Positions 1 through 7,366 are shown, numbered from the stretch's first letter. The stretch: DNA of 7,655 nt from Anaerolineae bacterium (GCA_016926595.1 JAFGOG010000098.1:1-7655), one strand, 5' to 3'. Made by a program: numbers and translations. The notes: a model not told the origin generated them from the letters alone.

Positions 1-14
1 GCCGCCCTGCTTGC

Positions 15-33
15 TGCCTGACCCAAAACCTGG
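15..33. repeat. IS terminal inverted repeat, orfB-side end
   Basis: The sequence TGCCTGACCCAAAACCTGG reads inward from the left end. It matches the inward-reading opposite end, which begins TGACCTGCCCCCAAAAACTG, apart from small gaps in the C and A runs and a few substitutions. Its position outside the orfB stop (56-58) fits a transposase-downstream IS end. The exact outer base is uncertain because the two ends differ in length. Confidence 0.6.
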
Positions 34-55
34 GAAAAGGGGAAGCTATACTCGC

Positions 56-929
56 CTACTGATTGTCACCAATTTTGAAACGGTCACGTTCCGATGATGG
101 CAGCATGATCGCCTCAGGCGCGGGCGAGCGATAGTTCAACGCGCTGTGCGGTCGGATGGTGTTGTACTCTCGTCGCCAGTCCTCGATCAGGACTTGTGCT
201 TCCTTGAGGGTATAGAAGATTTCGCGGTCGAGCAACTCATCGCGCATCTTGCCGTTGAAGCTCTCGATGTAGCCATTCTCCCAAGGGCTGCCTGGTTCAA
301 TGAACAAGGGCCGCACCGCCAGGCTTGGCCAACCACTCCCGAACGCGCTGGGCCGTGAACTCAGGGCCGTTGTCAGAACAGATATGGGCGGGCACGCCGC
401 GCGTCCAGAACAACCGGGCCAGCGCGTGCAGGACATCTTCGTGAGAGAGCTTGCGGTCAACGCGACACAGCAAGCATTCGCGCGAATACTCGTCGATGAT
501 GTTCAAGATCCGGAACGCCGCGCCGTTCTCGGTGCGGTCCTGCATGAAGTCATAGCTCCACACATGATTGGCATACGCGGGCCGCAGCCGGATACAGGAG
601 CCATCGTTGAGCCACAAGCGGCTCCGTTTGGGCTGCTTGGCTGGCACTTTCAGCCCTTCTCGCCGCCAGATCCGCTCCACCCGCTTGTGATTGACCGCCC
701 AGCCTTCGTTGCGCAGCAGCGCTGTGATGCGCCGGTAGCCATACCGTCCATATTCGCTGGCTAAAGCAATGATCCGTGCCGTTAACCGCGCGTCCTCGTC
801 CGACGAGATGCCTTGATAGCGCTGGGTGGCTCTTGGCTGCTTGAGTACCTGGCATGACCGCTGCTCGGACACCCCTAAAGCTTGCTGAACATGGTCGACC
901 AACTGGCGTCGCCGGGCCGGGCTGGTCAT
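56..929 (-). pseudogene. IS3-family transposase OrfB (DDE integrase), frameshifted
   Basis: This is the catalytic subunit, with an rve-type DDE integrase core. The first part (929 to 297, 210 aa) contains the N-terminal HTH_21-like region (YGYRRITALLRNEG), D127 in WSYDFMQD and D186 in CSDNGPEF, then stops at TGA 297-299. The second part continues in another frame to TAG at 56-58 with the third catalytic acid (YIESFNG) and the C-terminal NTIRPHSALNYRSPAPE signature. Removing one C from the plus-strand pair at 316-317 (a G on the coding strand) joins the parts into 290 aa with exactly 35 residues between the second Asp and the Glu, the canonical DD(35)E spacing. The upstream product alone lacks the catalytic Glu and should be inactive. 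An assembly error is possible, but the sequence itself shows a broken gene. Confidence 0.9.
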
Positions 930-1201
930 TTTTTTGACAGCGCCTCCTCCAAAATCGCTTTGTCCAGCGACAGGTCGGCCACCAGCTGCTTCAACCGCGC
1001 ATTCTCTCGCTCCAGTTCTTTGAGCCGCCGTGCCTGGCTCTTGTCCATCCCTCCATATGTCTTCCGCCACCGATAGTAGGTCTGCTCCGCGATCCCCAAC
1101 TGCCGGGCTGCTTCTTGGGCTGTGTGTCCCTGACTCAGCAGCACCTCAGCCTCCCGCAGTTTGTGGATGATTTCTTCTACGCTATACCGTTTCCCTGGCA
1201 T
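926..1201 (-). CDS. IS3-family transposase subunit OrfA
   Basis: This 91-aa DNA-binding protein recognises the IS ends and, in the family, is either made alone as a regulator or fused to OrfB by -1 frameshifting to give the active transposase. Residues 6-48 form the helix-turn-helix (EEIIHKLREAE, then GHTAQEAARQLGIAEQTYYRWRK split over two helices). Residues about 58-85 form a leucine-zipper-like coiled coil (RRLKELERENARLKQL). The ATG at 1199-1201 is preceded by a strong AAGGAGG (complement at 1210-1216) with 8 bp spacing, which settles the start. The gene ends in an A7 run followed by TGA, overlapping the orfB ATG as ATGA. The reading frame is intact and shows no sign of decay. Confidence 0.93.
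   Translation of the reverse strand: MPGKRYSVEEIIHKLREAEVLLSQGHTAQEAARQLGIAEQTYYRWRKTYGGMDKSQARRLKELERENARLKQLVADLSLDKAILEEALSKK
929..935 (-). promoter_or_regulatory. A7 slippery heptamer for OrfA-OrfB -1 frameshifting
   Basis: The coding strand has seven consecutive A residues directly before the orfA TGA. A -1 slip here changes the reading from SKK-stop to SKK-M-T-S-P, in frame with orfB. A7 and A6G runs at this junction are the known programmed frameshift signals of IS3 elements. The overlapping ATGA would also allow OrfB to be made separately by coupling. Confidence 0.7.
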
Positions 1202-1246
1202 CTTTCCTGCCTCCTTTTCGGCTTGATCCTAACATAACTCCTGGAT

Positions 1247-1266
1247 CAGTTTTTGGGGGCAGGTCA
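1247..1266. repeat. IS terminal inverted repeat, orfA-side end
   Basis: On the plus strand this reads cagtttttgggggcaggtca, ending in CA as expected for IS3-family tips. Its reverse complement pairs imperfectly with 15-33. It lies 46-65 bp outside the orfA start, the usual place for the transposase-upstream end. Confidence 0.65.
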
Positions 1267-1281
1267 AGTTGTCCAAACCCC

Positions 1282-1310
1282 TTGACACATTCCGGTTTCT
1301 TTGTCAGTCT
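1282..1310 (+). promoter_or_regulatory. Possible promoter of the three-gene operon
   Basis: A perfect -35 hexamer TTGACA lies at 1282-1287. With 17 bp spacing the -10 position (1305-1310, cagtct) is a poor match, so the call rests mainly on the -35 box and on the location, 16 bp outside the IS end and 68 bp before the preferred start codon. If real, it implies that the TTG at 1269 is not the start of the first gene. Confidence 0.25.
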
Positions 1311-1355
1311 CCTGTCATGCGAGCAGAAGATGATATGGTGTTGGAGCCAGAGAAC

Positions 1356-3809
1356 ATGAAACCAGGGGACGAGATATCCGCTGTTTATCGCGATGTCTCT
1401 ATTAAGACGGCCAACGATCTGCGCACAATCGCTACTCAGATGAATCTGCGCGAGTTGTCTCGTCTTACTCTACCGGAGATTGAACAACTCTCTGATGAGA
1501 TCGCTCGTGTAGTCCCGGCAGGAAATGTGCCCGCCATTATCCTAAGCGGGTTGGCCAAACTGCGGGGCAGGCAGGTCGAAGCGAACGATGCGCAGAAACA
1601 TTTGGGATTGTTATTCAAAGGTGTGCGCCAGTCTTTGGATGAGGCTGTCTATGCGGCCTTCTTTGCCGGACCTGCGGCGGTGCTCTACGGCTACCAGCAG
1701 CTACTGCGCTTGGCGGGAAAAGATGTCGCTTCAGCTTTTCCCGACGGGACCTGGCAGTTTTACTTGGAATTCGCATTGCGGGAAGACAGTGCGCGGCACG
1801 CCAATGAGACCACGGGTTTCCACCAAAAACTTGCGATGCATGGCCTCCATCTCGACACGGAAAGCCAGCTCGCCTCGTGGGTTATGGCGACCCTGCAATT
1901 CATCCGTGATCTGCCCGAACACCTGGCGAACGAGTGGCGAGAACCCATCGCATTCAGGTTACTAGCCGAGGTTGTGCAGGCACATGGGGTCACGGAGTCC
2001 TTTCAGCCTAAGGCTTTGCATACCGCGTGGGAGCGGGCGCGGCCCTATCAACGAGGCGCGGATGCCGGGCAAATGGCTTATTCAGCGTACCGGCAACGCG
2101 CGTTTGATGCATTCCTGAAGCCATACCTTGCCCAGCTTTCTCCAGAGGCACAGCAGGACTTCTCCCGGCGTTTCGAAGAGATCGCTCGGCGCGAACTCCC
2201 TGCATACCAGCGCCAGCTCTCCTGGCTGGCCTATCTGGAACCTGAGGCGTATCAAGAGATACGCGTTCCATTCCCAGTCGAAGAAGCGTTCATAGGCGTC
2301 GTCTGGCAGGGCCGCTATCACTTGTTGCCCATCGTCGAGTTGACTGATCCGGAAAAGGTTCGCTCGATGGTCGCGGCCATTCTGAGAGGGCATCCTGAAT
2401 ATGCTGCCGCCACGCTTGACGATACGCTTGTGGATGTCAGGCGTGCGGAGCAAGCTGCCCTGCGAAAACTTCTGGATCCCGCCACCCGCCAGGAGATCGA
2501 AACCCTCCGCCATACGCCGGTATTGCTCAACTGGGACGAACGTGATCCGCATCTGCCGTTGGCGATGATTCGCCAGGGCAAGCGGGGGGTTGGCGACCAC
2601 GCATTGACGATCTTCCGCACGTCTGAAAGCATCGTGCTCGATCAGTCGCATATCTTTTTCGATGGTGCCTGGGGAGCGGCCGTCGCCGAGATCATGACCA
2701 ATGAAGCGCTTTCGTGGGCTCAGTACTTCGGGCAGCTACCTCTCGCTTCGCCGGCTCCATGTCTCTGGCTGCAACCTGCCCTCCAGGCATCCGATGCGCA
2801 GATCGAGAAAGCGCGTGGCGTACATCTCCCGGCAGAAGCCAGCGCGGAGACCGATACCATTCGTGTTGGGCCGATCCTGTCACTGCGAAAGCTGCTTAAA
2901 CAACGTAACGATCTCGCGCAGGTCACAGTCAATGATCTGTTTGTGTTGTATCGCGGCTTGCACGCCGCCTCCTATCAGCCATCACCAGAGTTGCAGCGGG
3001 CCCTTGACGATCTCGGCCATGATACCCGCCCTGAGGCAAGTTATGCTCTCAATTTGATTCGAAAATCCATCAAGCAGCTTGCCAGCAAGAATCCGGCTGT
3101 TTTGATCCCGATCGATGCCAGGGCGTCCAACCCACGGGAAAGGCTCTTTACCACCACCTTCCGTAATCCCTTCACAGATTTCGCCGCGCACCATCAACGG
3201 ACTCTTGCTGCCCTGCGTGTGTACAAGGCGGATGTGCCCGGCACGCGGGGTGAGACATTTCAGGTCTTCTACGAGGCCCAGTTGTACTACCTGCGTCTCA
3301 TTGCCGGCTTCGGCGAACTGCTCAGTCGCTATAAGGATGTCGCGATGGCAGGCTACAGCACCAGCACGACAACCCTGCGGCTCCTTGGTCATCTGCCTGT
3401 CCCGCTGCAAAAGCTTCTGGACACCATCCCAAGCAAGTTCGATGTGCTGAACGAGATTATCAAGGGAGAAGAAGTCTTTTCCAATGTAGGCCGTGTGTCC
3501 AAAGGCTCCAGTCTGCGTCGTTTCATCACCGCCAAGGATGACAATCAGCAGAAGATGTTTATGTGGGGCGTCATTACGGACGACAAAGATATCGTTCGGC
3601 TGAGCCTGCGTGACTTCCGCCCTCATGTTACGCTTTTACTTCGCTTAGGAATGCAGGATCTGACTCAACTAATCACCCAGGACTATGTGGATGCTTATGC
3701 ACGGGGTATGAACCAGTATGTGACCGAACTCCGTGAGATTGCGGTAGCCAGCCGCGAAACCAAGCTCTGGGCCAGGAATGAAAGTCACGAGGAGGCGCGC
3801 GACTCATGA
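1356..3809 (+). CDS. Large protein with acyltransferase-like C-terminal half
   Basis: I cannot name this family with certainty. The open frame runs from 1269 (TTG, 846 aa). I prefer ATG 1356 (817 aa) because GGAG lies 9 bp upstream; ATG 1317 and 1335 are alternatives without a good ribosome site. Numbered from 1356, residues 1-330 are predicted helical, with an acid/His-rich stretch (E138, E143, D144, H148, E151, H156). Residues about 340-800 resemble the CoA-dependent acyltransferase superfamily: H432-IFF-D436-G matches the catalytic HxxxDG, TVND (524-527) matches a motif common in condensation and wax-ester-synthase domains, and a RGETF segment followed by GYSTST (STS at 668-670) recalls the carnitine acyltransferase pattern. 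Family assignment is inference by motif order. No signal peptide or clear membrane helix is seen, so it is probably cytoplasmic. The stop overlaps the next gene as ATGA, so it is co-translated with kinase 1. The IS end lies 89 bp before this start. Confidence 0.85.
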   Translation: MKPGDEISAVYRDVSIKTANDLRTIATQMNLRELSRLTLPEIEQLSDEIARVVPAGNVPAIILSGLAKLRGRQVEANDAQKHLGLLFKGVRQSLDEAVYAAFFAGPAAVLYGYQQLLRLAGKDVASAFPDGTWQFYLEFALREDSARHANETTGFHQKLAMHGLHLDTESQLASWVMATLQFIRDLPEHLANEWREPIAFRLLAEVVQAHGVTESFQPKALHTAWERARPYQRGADAGQMAYSAYRQRAFDAFLKPYLAQLSPEAQQDFSRRFEEIARRELPAYQRQLSWLAYLEPEAYQEIRVPFPVEEAFIGVVWQGRYHLLPIVELTDPEKVRSMVAAILRGHPEYAAATLDDTLVDVRRAEQAALRKLLDPATRQEIETLRHTPVLLNWDERDPHLPLAMIRQGKRGVGDHALTIFRTSESIVLDQSHIFFDGAWGAAVAEIMTNEALSWAQYFGQLPLASPAPCLWLQPALQASDAQIEKARGVHLPAEASAETDTIRVGPILSLRKLLKQRNDLAQVTVNDLFVLYRGLHAASYQPSPELQRALDDLGHDTRPEASYALNLIRKSIKQLASKNPAVLIPIDARASNPRERLFTTTFRNPFTDFAAHHQRTLAALRVYKADVPGTRGETFQVFYEAQLYYLRLIAGFGELLSRYKDVAMAGYSTSTTTLRLLGHLPVPLQKLLDTIPSKFDVLNEIIKGEEVFSNVGRVSKGSSLRRFITAKDDNQQKMFMWGVITDDKDIVRLSLRDFRPHVTLLLRLGMQDLTQLITQDYVDAYARGMNQYVTELREIAVASRETKLWARNESHEEARDS
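3789..3809 (+). promoter_or_regulatory. Translational coupling site before kinase 1
   Basis: A strong GAGGAGG (3789-3795) lies inside the end of the preceding gene, 10 bp before ATG 3806. That ATG overlaps the upstream TGA as ATGA. This fixes the kinase start and ties its translation to the acyltransferase-like gene. Confidence 0.75.
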
Positions 3810-5608
3810 ACGACCCGCTCATTGGCAGACAACTAGGGAACTATCAAATCATCAGCGCATTGGGTCGGGGCGGTATGGCGCGTGTCTACAAAGCCCGCGA
3901 TCTGGCGCTCAATCGACTGGCCGCCATCAAGATCATTGAGCCAGCACTGACTGATCAGGGTGTCTACTCGGACCGGTTCCGACGCGAGGCTCGGGCGATT
4001 GCCGCTCTTGAACATCCGCATATCGTCCCGGTCTACTACTTCGCCGAGCAGGACGGACTGTACTTTCTGGCCATGAAGTTCATCGAGGGCGAGAATCTGA
4101 CCACCCTGATGGAACGGTATGCCATCCAAGGTGAGTATCTGCCTCCCGATGACATAGTGCGTATTGTCGAAGCAGTGGGAAGCGCTCTGGATTATGCCCA
4201 TAGCCGCGGTGTGATTCATCGCGATGTCAAACCGTCCAACGTCATGGTCGACCTGGATGGACACCCCTACTTGACAGATTTTGGACTGGCCCTGGATGTA
4301 ACTCAGGGGACGCTGGGCGAGGTTTTCGGGACGTCACACTATATTGCGCCGGAACAGGCGCGTAGCTCGGCCAATGTAGTGCCGCAGAGTGATCTGTATT
4401 CACTTGGGGTGATGCTTTTTGAGCTATTCACCGGTGTTGTGCCGTTCGACGACATTACACCAACCGCGATTGCGTTGCAGCATATCCTGAATGAGCCACC
4501 CTTGCCCCGGACCCTGAATCCGGCACTCCCGCCTTCGATCGAGACGGTCATTCTCAAGGCAATGATCAAGAACCCGAGCGATCGGTATCAGACGGGAAAG
4601 ACGCTCACGCAGGCCCTGCGCACTGCTCTTGACCAAGCAAACGGGATCGACGACACGGTGCAGCCAACGCTACCGCCTCTGCCACCAGGCGTCAAGCTTC
4701 CATCGCCTCGCCAGCCTTCGCTTCAGTCGGTCGCTACCAAAGTTCAAGAGTCCCTGGTTGAGCGCTCTGCATTCATGATAAAGCTTGGAGGGCAGCCGGA
4801 CAGCCAGCCGGAATCGCTCAGCACGCCGCCTGCGTATCCTGTCGCGGCCACTACAGCGTCGCGATCTGGACGGCGCTGGCCTACCTGGGCACCCTGGTTG
4901 GTGGTTGGTCTTTTGGCGGTCGCCGCTCTCCTGATCATTGGAATGAGTCTGCTTGTGGGACGCAGCACGTCCCAGCTACCCGGCTTGGCCCAATTACCCA
5001 CCTTGACTGCAGCCCCGGCGGTGACTGCAACCGCTGTAGCCCCTGCTACAGAAGTGCCTTTGGCCGCTTTGTCGCCCACCCCCGGACCGGCGGACACACT
5101 GGTGCCTACACCTGTACCGGCCATGCCCACGGCGTTCCCGACAGTTTCACCACTGCCCAGTTTAGAGCCGGCTGTCTCCCCATCCATGACACTGTTGCCC
5201 AGCGCGACTGTGGAGGTTCAAGGACCGACGCCTGCACCGGCGGACTGGCTTCCCGTACGGTTCATCTACGGACCAGATGCCTTCTACTGGCTGAATGATT
5301 CGACTCGTAGCCTCAGCTCCCAGTTCATTGTCTTTCAGCAGGTGGATGGTTCCAAGCATTTCGAGGGTAATCGGTGGGCTTATTGGACCATGGAAGCAGG
5401 TCGCTGCATGGAAATTGCTTTCGCGGATGTCGGTGCTCCGCCGCGTCCGGCAGGCTGCCGCCCAAACGCTTTTTTCACGCCCACCCGGAGCCAAGGGGTC
5501 GACTTCTGGATCGGTACGGGCCAGTTCCGTGTGTTGTGGAACAATCAGGAAGTGGCGCGCTGCGAAATCGCAGCAGGGCAGTGTACGGCGTTCATTCCAC
5601 CTGCTTGA
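3806..5608 (+). CDS. Membrane-anchored Ser/Thr protein kinase 1
   Basis: This is a Hanks-type (PknB-like) kinase of 600 aa that should transfer phosphate from ATP to Ser/Thr on cytoplasmic targets. The kinase domain covers about residues 13-275: glycine loop GRGGMARVY (20-28), K42 in AAIK, helix-C E61, HRDVKPSN (D140, K142, N145), DFG (158-160), APE (181-183) and D196 in the F helix. All catalytic residues are present and it is an RD kinase, so it is probably active. Residues about 280-360 are a Pro/Ser-rich juxtamembrane linker. One transmembrane helix lies at 364-385. Residues 386-479 form a Thr/Pro-rich stalk and 480-600 a small domain with C534, C551, C586 and C593, expected outside the membrane. 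There are no PASTA repeats. The start is ATGA-coupled to the preceding gene, and the downstream kinase is a paralogue. The ligand is unknown. Confidence 0.95.
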   Translation: MNDPLIGRQLGNYQIISALGRGGMARVYKARDLALNRLAAIKIIEPALTDQGVYSDRFRREARAIAALEHPHIVPVYYFAEQDGLYFLAMKFIEGENLTTLMERYAIQGEYLPPDDIVRIVEAVGSALDYAHSRGVIHRDVKPSNVMVDLDGHPYLTDFGLALDVTQGTLGEVFGTSHYIAPEQARSSANVVPQSDLYSLGVMLFELFTGVVPFDDITPTAIALQHILNEPPLPRTLNPALPPSIETVILKAMIKNPSDRYQTGKTLTQALRTALDQANGIDDTVQPTLPPLPPGVKLPSPRQPSLQSVATKVQESLVERSAFMIKLGGQPDSQPESLSTPPAYPVAATTASRSGRRWPTWAPWLVVGLLAVAALLIIGMSLLVGRSTSQLPGLAQLPTLTAAPAVTATAVAPATEVPLAALSPTPGPADTLVPTPVPAMPTAFPTVSPLPSLEPAVSPSMTLLPSATVEVQGPTPAPADWLPVRFIYGPDAFYWLNDSTRSLSSQFIVFQQVDGSKHFEGNRWAYWTMEAGRCMEIAFADVGAPPRPAGCRPNAFFTPTRSQGVDFWIGTGQFRVLWNNQEVARCEIAAGQCTAFIPPA

Positions 5609-5618
5609 CCGTAGATTC

Positions 5619-5624
5619 AAGGAG
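5619..5624 (+). promoter_or_regulatory. Ribosome binding site of kinase 2
   Basis: AAGGAG lies 8 bp before ATG 5633, inside the 24-bp gap after kinase 1. This supports ATG 5633 and co-transcription. The gap is too short for a separate promoter and has no terminator hairpin. Confidence 0.75.
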
Positions 5625-5632
5625 ATGTTCCC

Positions 5633-7366
5633 ATGACCGAGGAATTTCAGGGCTCATTGTTGGGTCGAGAAATCGATGGTTATCAGATCGAGATCCTGTT
5701 GGGCGAGGGAGGAATGGCGCGTGTCTATCGGGGTCGCGACGTTCGCCTCAATCGCCATGTGGCCATCAAGGTTATTCAGCCTAGTGCACGAACTGACGCG
5801 GCCTATATGGCCCGGTTCGAAAAGGAGGCGCGTGCGATTGCCCAGCTTGACCATCCCAACATCGTCAAAATCTACCGCTTTGGCGATGTTGGTGGCCTGT
5901 ACTACATGGCGATGCAGTATATCGAAGGTGCCGATCTCGGATGGATCCTTGAGAACTACGCGGCAGACAATGAGTTTATCCCTCATGACGAGGTGCTGAG
6001 AATTATCACCGAAGTCTGCCATGCCCTCGATTATGCGCACAGCCAGGGGGTTATCCACAGGGATGTCAAACCCTCGAACATCATCCTGAATCAGAAAGGT
6101 CAGGCTTTCCTGACAGATTTCGGTCTTGCGCTCTTACAGGCCGAAGGCACGCGCGGCGAGATATTTGGCTCTCCTTATTACATCGCTCCGGAACAGGCGA
6201 TTAGCTCCGCGGGGGCGGTTCCCCAAAGCGATATCTATGCGCTGGGGGTTGTGCTCTACCAGATACTCACGGGTAGCGTGCCATTCGATGAGGGTTCAGC
6301 AATGGACATCGCCATGGCGCATATGACCGATGCGCCGCCGCCACCACTGATGCGCAATCCACAGCTTCATCCTGCATTCACGCCAGTACTCGATATGGCG
6401 TTGCGTAAGGAGCCTGCCGCGCGTTACCAAACTGGTGCGGCCCTGGCTGCCGCGCTGGCCAGGGCGATGACGATAAGCACGCAGCCTTCTCACGTGGAAA
6501 GACTATCCACGACGCGATTCTCCTCACTGTCTGTGCCAGACAAGGTGAGCGAGTTTCGCAAGAACAATCCTCTGCCGCCGCTTCCCATTGCAGCGCCTCC
6601 AACAACTCAGGCTGAGGTCACAAGTTTCAACCTACCATCGCCGCCAACTATCCCGGTTGGTTCACCGAAGGTAACAGGAGCCAGGCACTGGGGTCTACTT
6701 GCAGCCGCCAGCATCGGCGTGATCGTTTGCCTGGTGGTGTTGGGGAGTCTGTTGTTCAGGGGGCCTGATGAGCAAATGGCTCCGGTGCCGACGGAGACCG
6801 AGATCCATATCACTGTGACTTCAGCACCTGTCGTTCCGCCTACTCGCGACACGGTTGGTGTTTCTACGCCCTGGCTGCCAAGTCCAACGGCGTTGGTCTT
6901 GGTACCCTCTGCTGCGGCTCCGATCCAGGAGCAGTCAATGGTGCCTATCTTGATCCCCACGGTGGGGGCCTCGTCCCAAGTTGGGGAACCGACGTCTGCT
7001 GCTGGGACCATGCCAATCGTATTTGAACTTCGGCTGGTCAGGAATCGAGAGGATAGCCTGTTTGTGATCAACCAGACTGCTGATGGTGGCTTTCCGCTGG
7101 AGCCACTCCAACTGGGGGATGGCCGTAGGACAATTCACGGTTCGGAATGGGGTGTGGCGATTCTGGACACTGGGGCTTGCGTCACTGCCTGGAAGGATGG
7201 TGGCAATCCCCAACCGCCGGCTGTCACCTGTACGCTTGTGGGCGAACGAATCGTCCGGCGTGGGCCGGAGCGCTTCTGGAAAGATAGTTACAATGTCTAT
7301 TATGCAGGTGTCCTGGTTGGGACGTGCACCTCGGATGATTGCACCGTGAGTATTGTGAGCGAATAG
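5633..7366 (+). CDS. Membrane-anchored Ser/Thr protein kinase 2
   Basis: This is a second Hanks-type kinase, 577 aa, with the same architecture as kinase 1 and clearly homologous to it. The kinase domain covers about residues 17-280: GEGGMARVY (24-32), K46, E65, HRDVKPSN (D144, K146, N149), DFG (162-164), APE (185-187) and D200. All key residues are kept. A linker rich in Pro and Ser is followed by one transmembrane helix (353-375, with C366 inside it), a Thr/Pro/Val-rich stalk (376-459) and a C-terminal domain (460-577) with C516, C533, C565 and C570. The first cysteine pair has the same 17-residue offset as in kinase 1. The activation loop differs (GSPYYIAPE against GTSHYIAPE) and the tails are much more divergent than the kinase domains, suggesting different ligands or partners. 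It is the last gene of the apparent operon. Confidence 0.95.
   Translation: MTEEFQGSLLGREIDGYQIEILLGEGGMARVYRGRDVRLNRHVAIKVIQPSARTDAAYMARFEKEARAIAQLDHPNIVKIYRFGDVGGLYYMAMQYIEGADLGWILENYAADNEFIPHDEVLRIITEVCHALDYAHSQGVIHRDVKPSNIILNQKGQAFLTDFGLALLQAEGTRGEIFGSPYYIAPEQAISSAGAVPQSDIYALGVVLYQILTGSVPFDEGSAMDIAMAHMTDAPPPPLMRNPQLHPAFTPVLDMALRKEPAARYQTGAALAAALARAMTISTQPSHVERLSTTRFSSLSVPDKVSEFRKNNPLPPLPIAAPPTTQAEVTSFNLPSPPTIPVGSPKVTGARHWGLLAAASIGVIVCLVVLGSLLFRGPDEQMAPVPTETEIHITVTSAPVVPPTRDTVGVSTPWLPSPTALVLVPSAAAPIQEQSMVPILIPTVGASSQVGEPTSAAGTMPIVFELRLVRNREDSLFVINQTADGGFPLEPLQLGDGRRTIHGSEWGVAILDTGACVTAWKDGGNPQPPAVTCTLVGERIVRRGPERFWKDSYNVYYAGVLVGTCTSDDCTVSIVSE

Larger units (their letters stand above)
15..1266 (-). 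mobile_element. IS3-family insertion sequence (IS407-like), defective
   Basis: This is an element of about 1.25 kb, within the usual IS3-family size, transcribed leftwards. It has the two-ORF layout of the family: a small HTH/leucine-zipper OrfA followed by a DDE-integrase OrfB in the -1 frame. The outer limits are set by imperfect inverted repeats starting TG and ending CA. OrfB wording such as NHKRVERIWRREGLKVP, NDGSCIRLRP and SPWENGYIESFNG is typical of the IS407-like branch of IS3 (recalled, not searched). OrfB carries a one-base frameshift, so the copy is probably unable to move on its own. I see no direct repeat flanking the ends: 11-14 is ttgc and 1267-1270 is agtt. The right end lies 2 bp before the first start codon of the neighbouring operon, and the IS genes diverge from it. 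The left end is less certain than the right by a few bases. Confidence 0.9.

Noticed and set aside
297..330. Programmed frameshifting at the orfB break
   Set aside because: No slippery heptamer or run is present at 310-322, only a CC pair. A plain insertion explains it better.
300..764. Long plus-strand open frame inside the IS
   Set aside because: It is antisense to orfB, with no ribosome site and no recognisable motif. The opposite strand gives an unmistakable transposase.
2982..3626. Minus-strand open frame of 214 codons opposite the large gene
   Set aside because: It is a shadow of GC-rich coding sequence on the plus strand. It shows no motif and no ribosome site, and nothing at its ends suggests a gene.
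4744..5187. Minus-strand frame rich in Gly, Val, Ala and Thr opposite the kinase 1 stalk
   Set aside because: The composition is the direct complement of the Thr/Pro/Ala-rich stalk codons, so it is an artefact of low complexity.
5000..5240. Repetitive Thr/Pro-rich stretch as a possible DNA repeat array
   Set aside because: The protein is low-complexity but the DNA has no fixed repeat unit. It is a stalk, not a tandem repeat.
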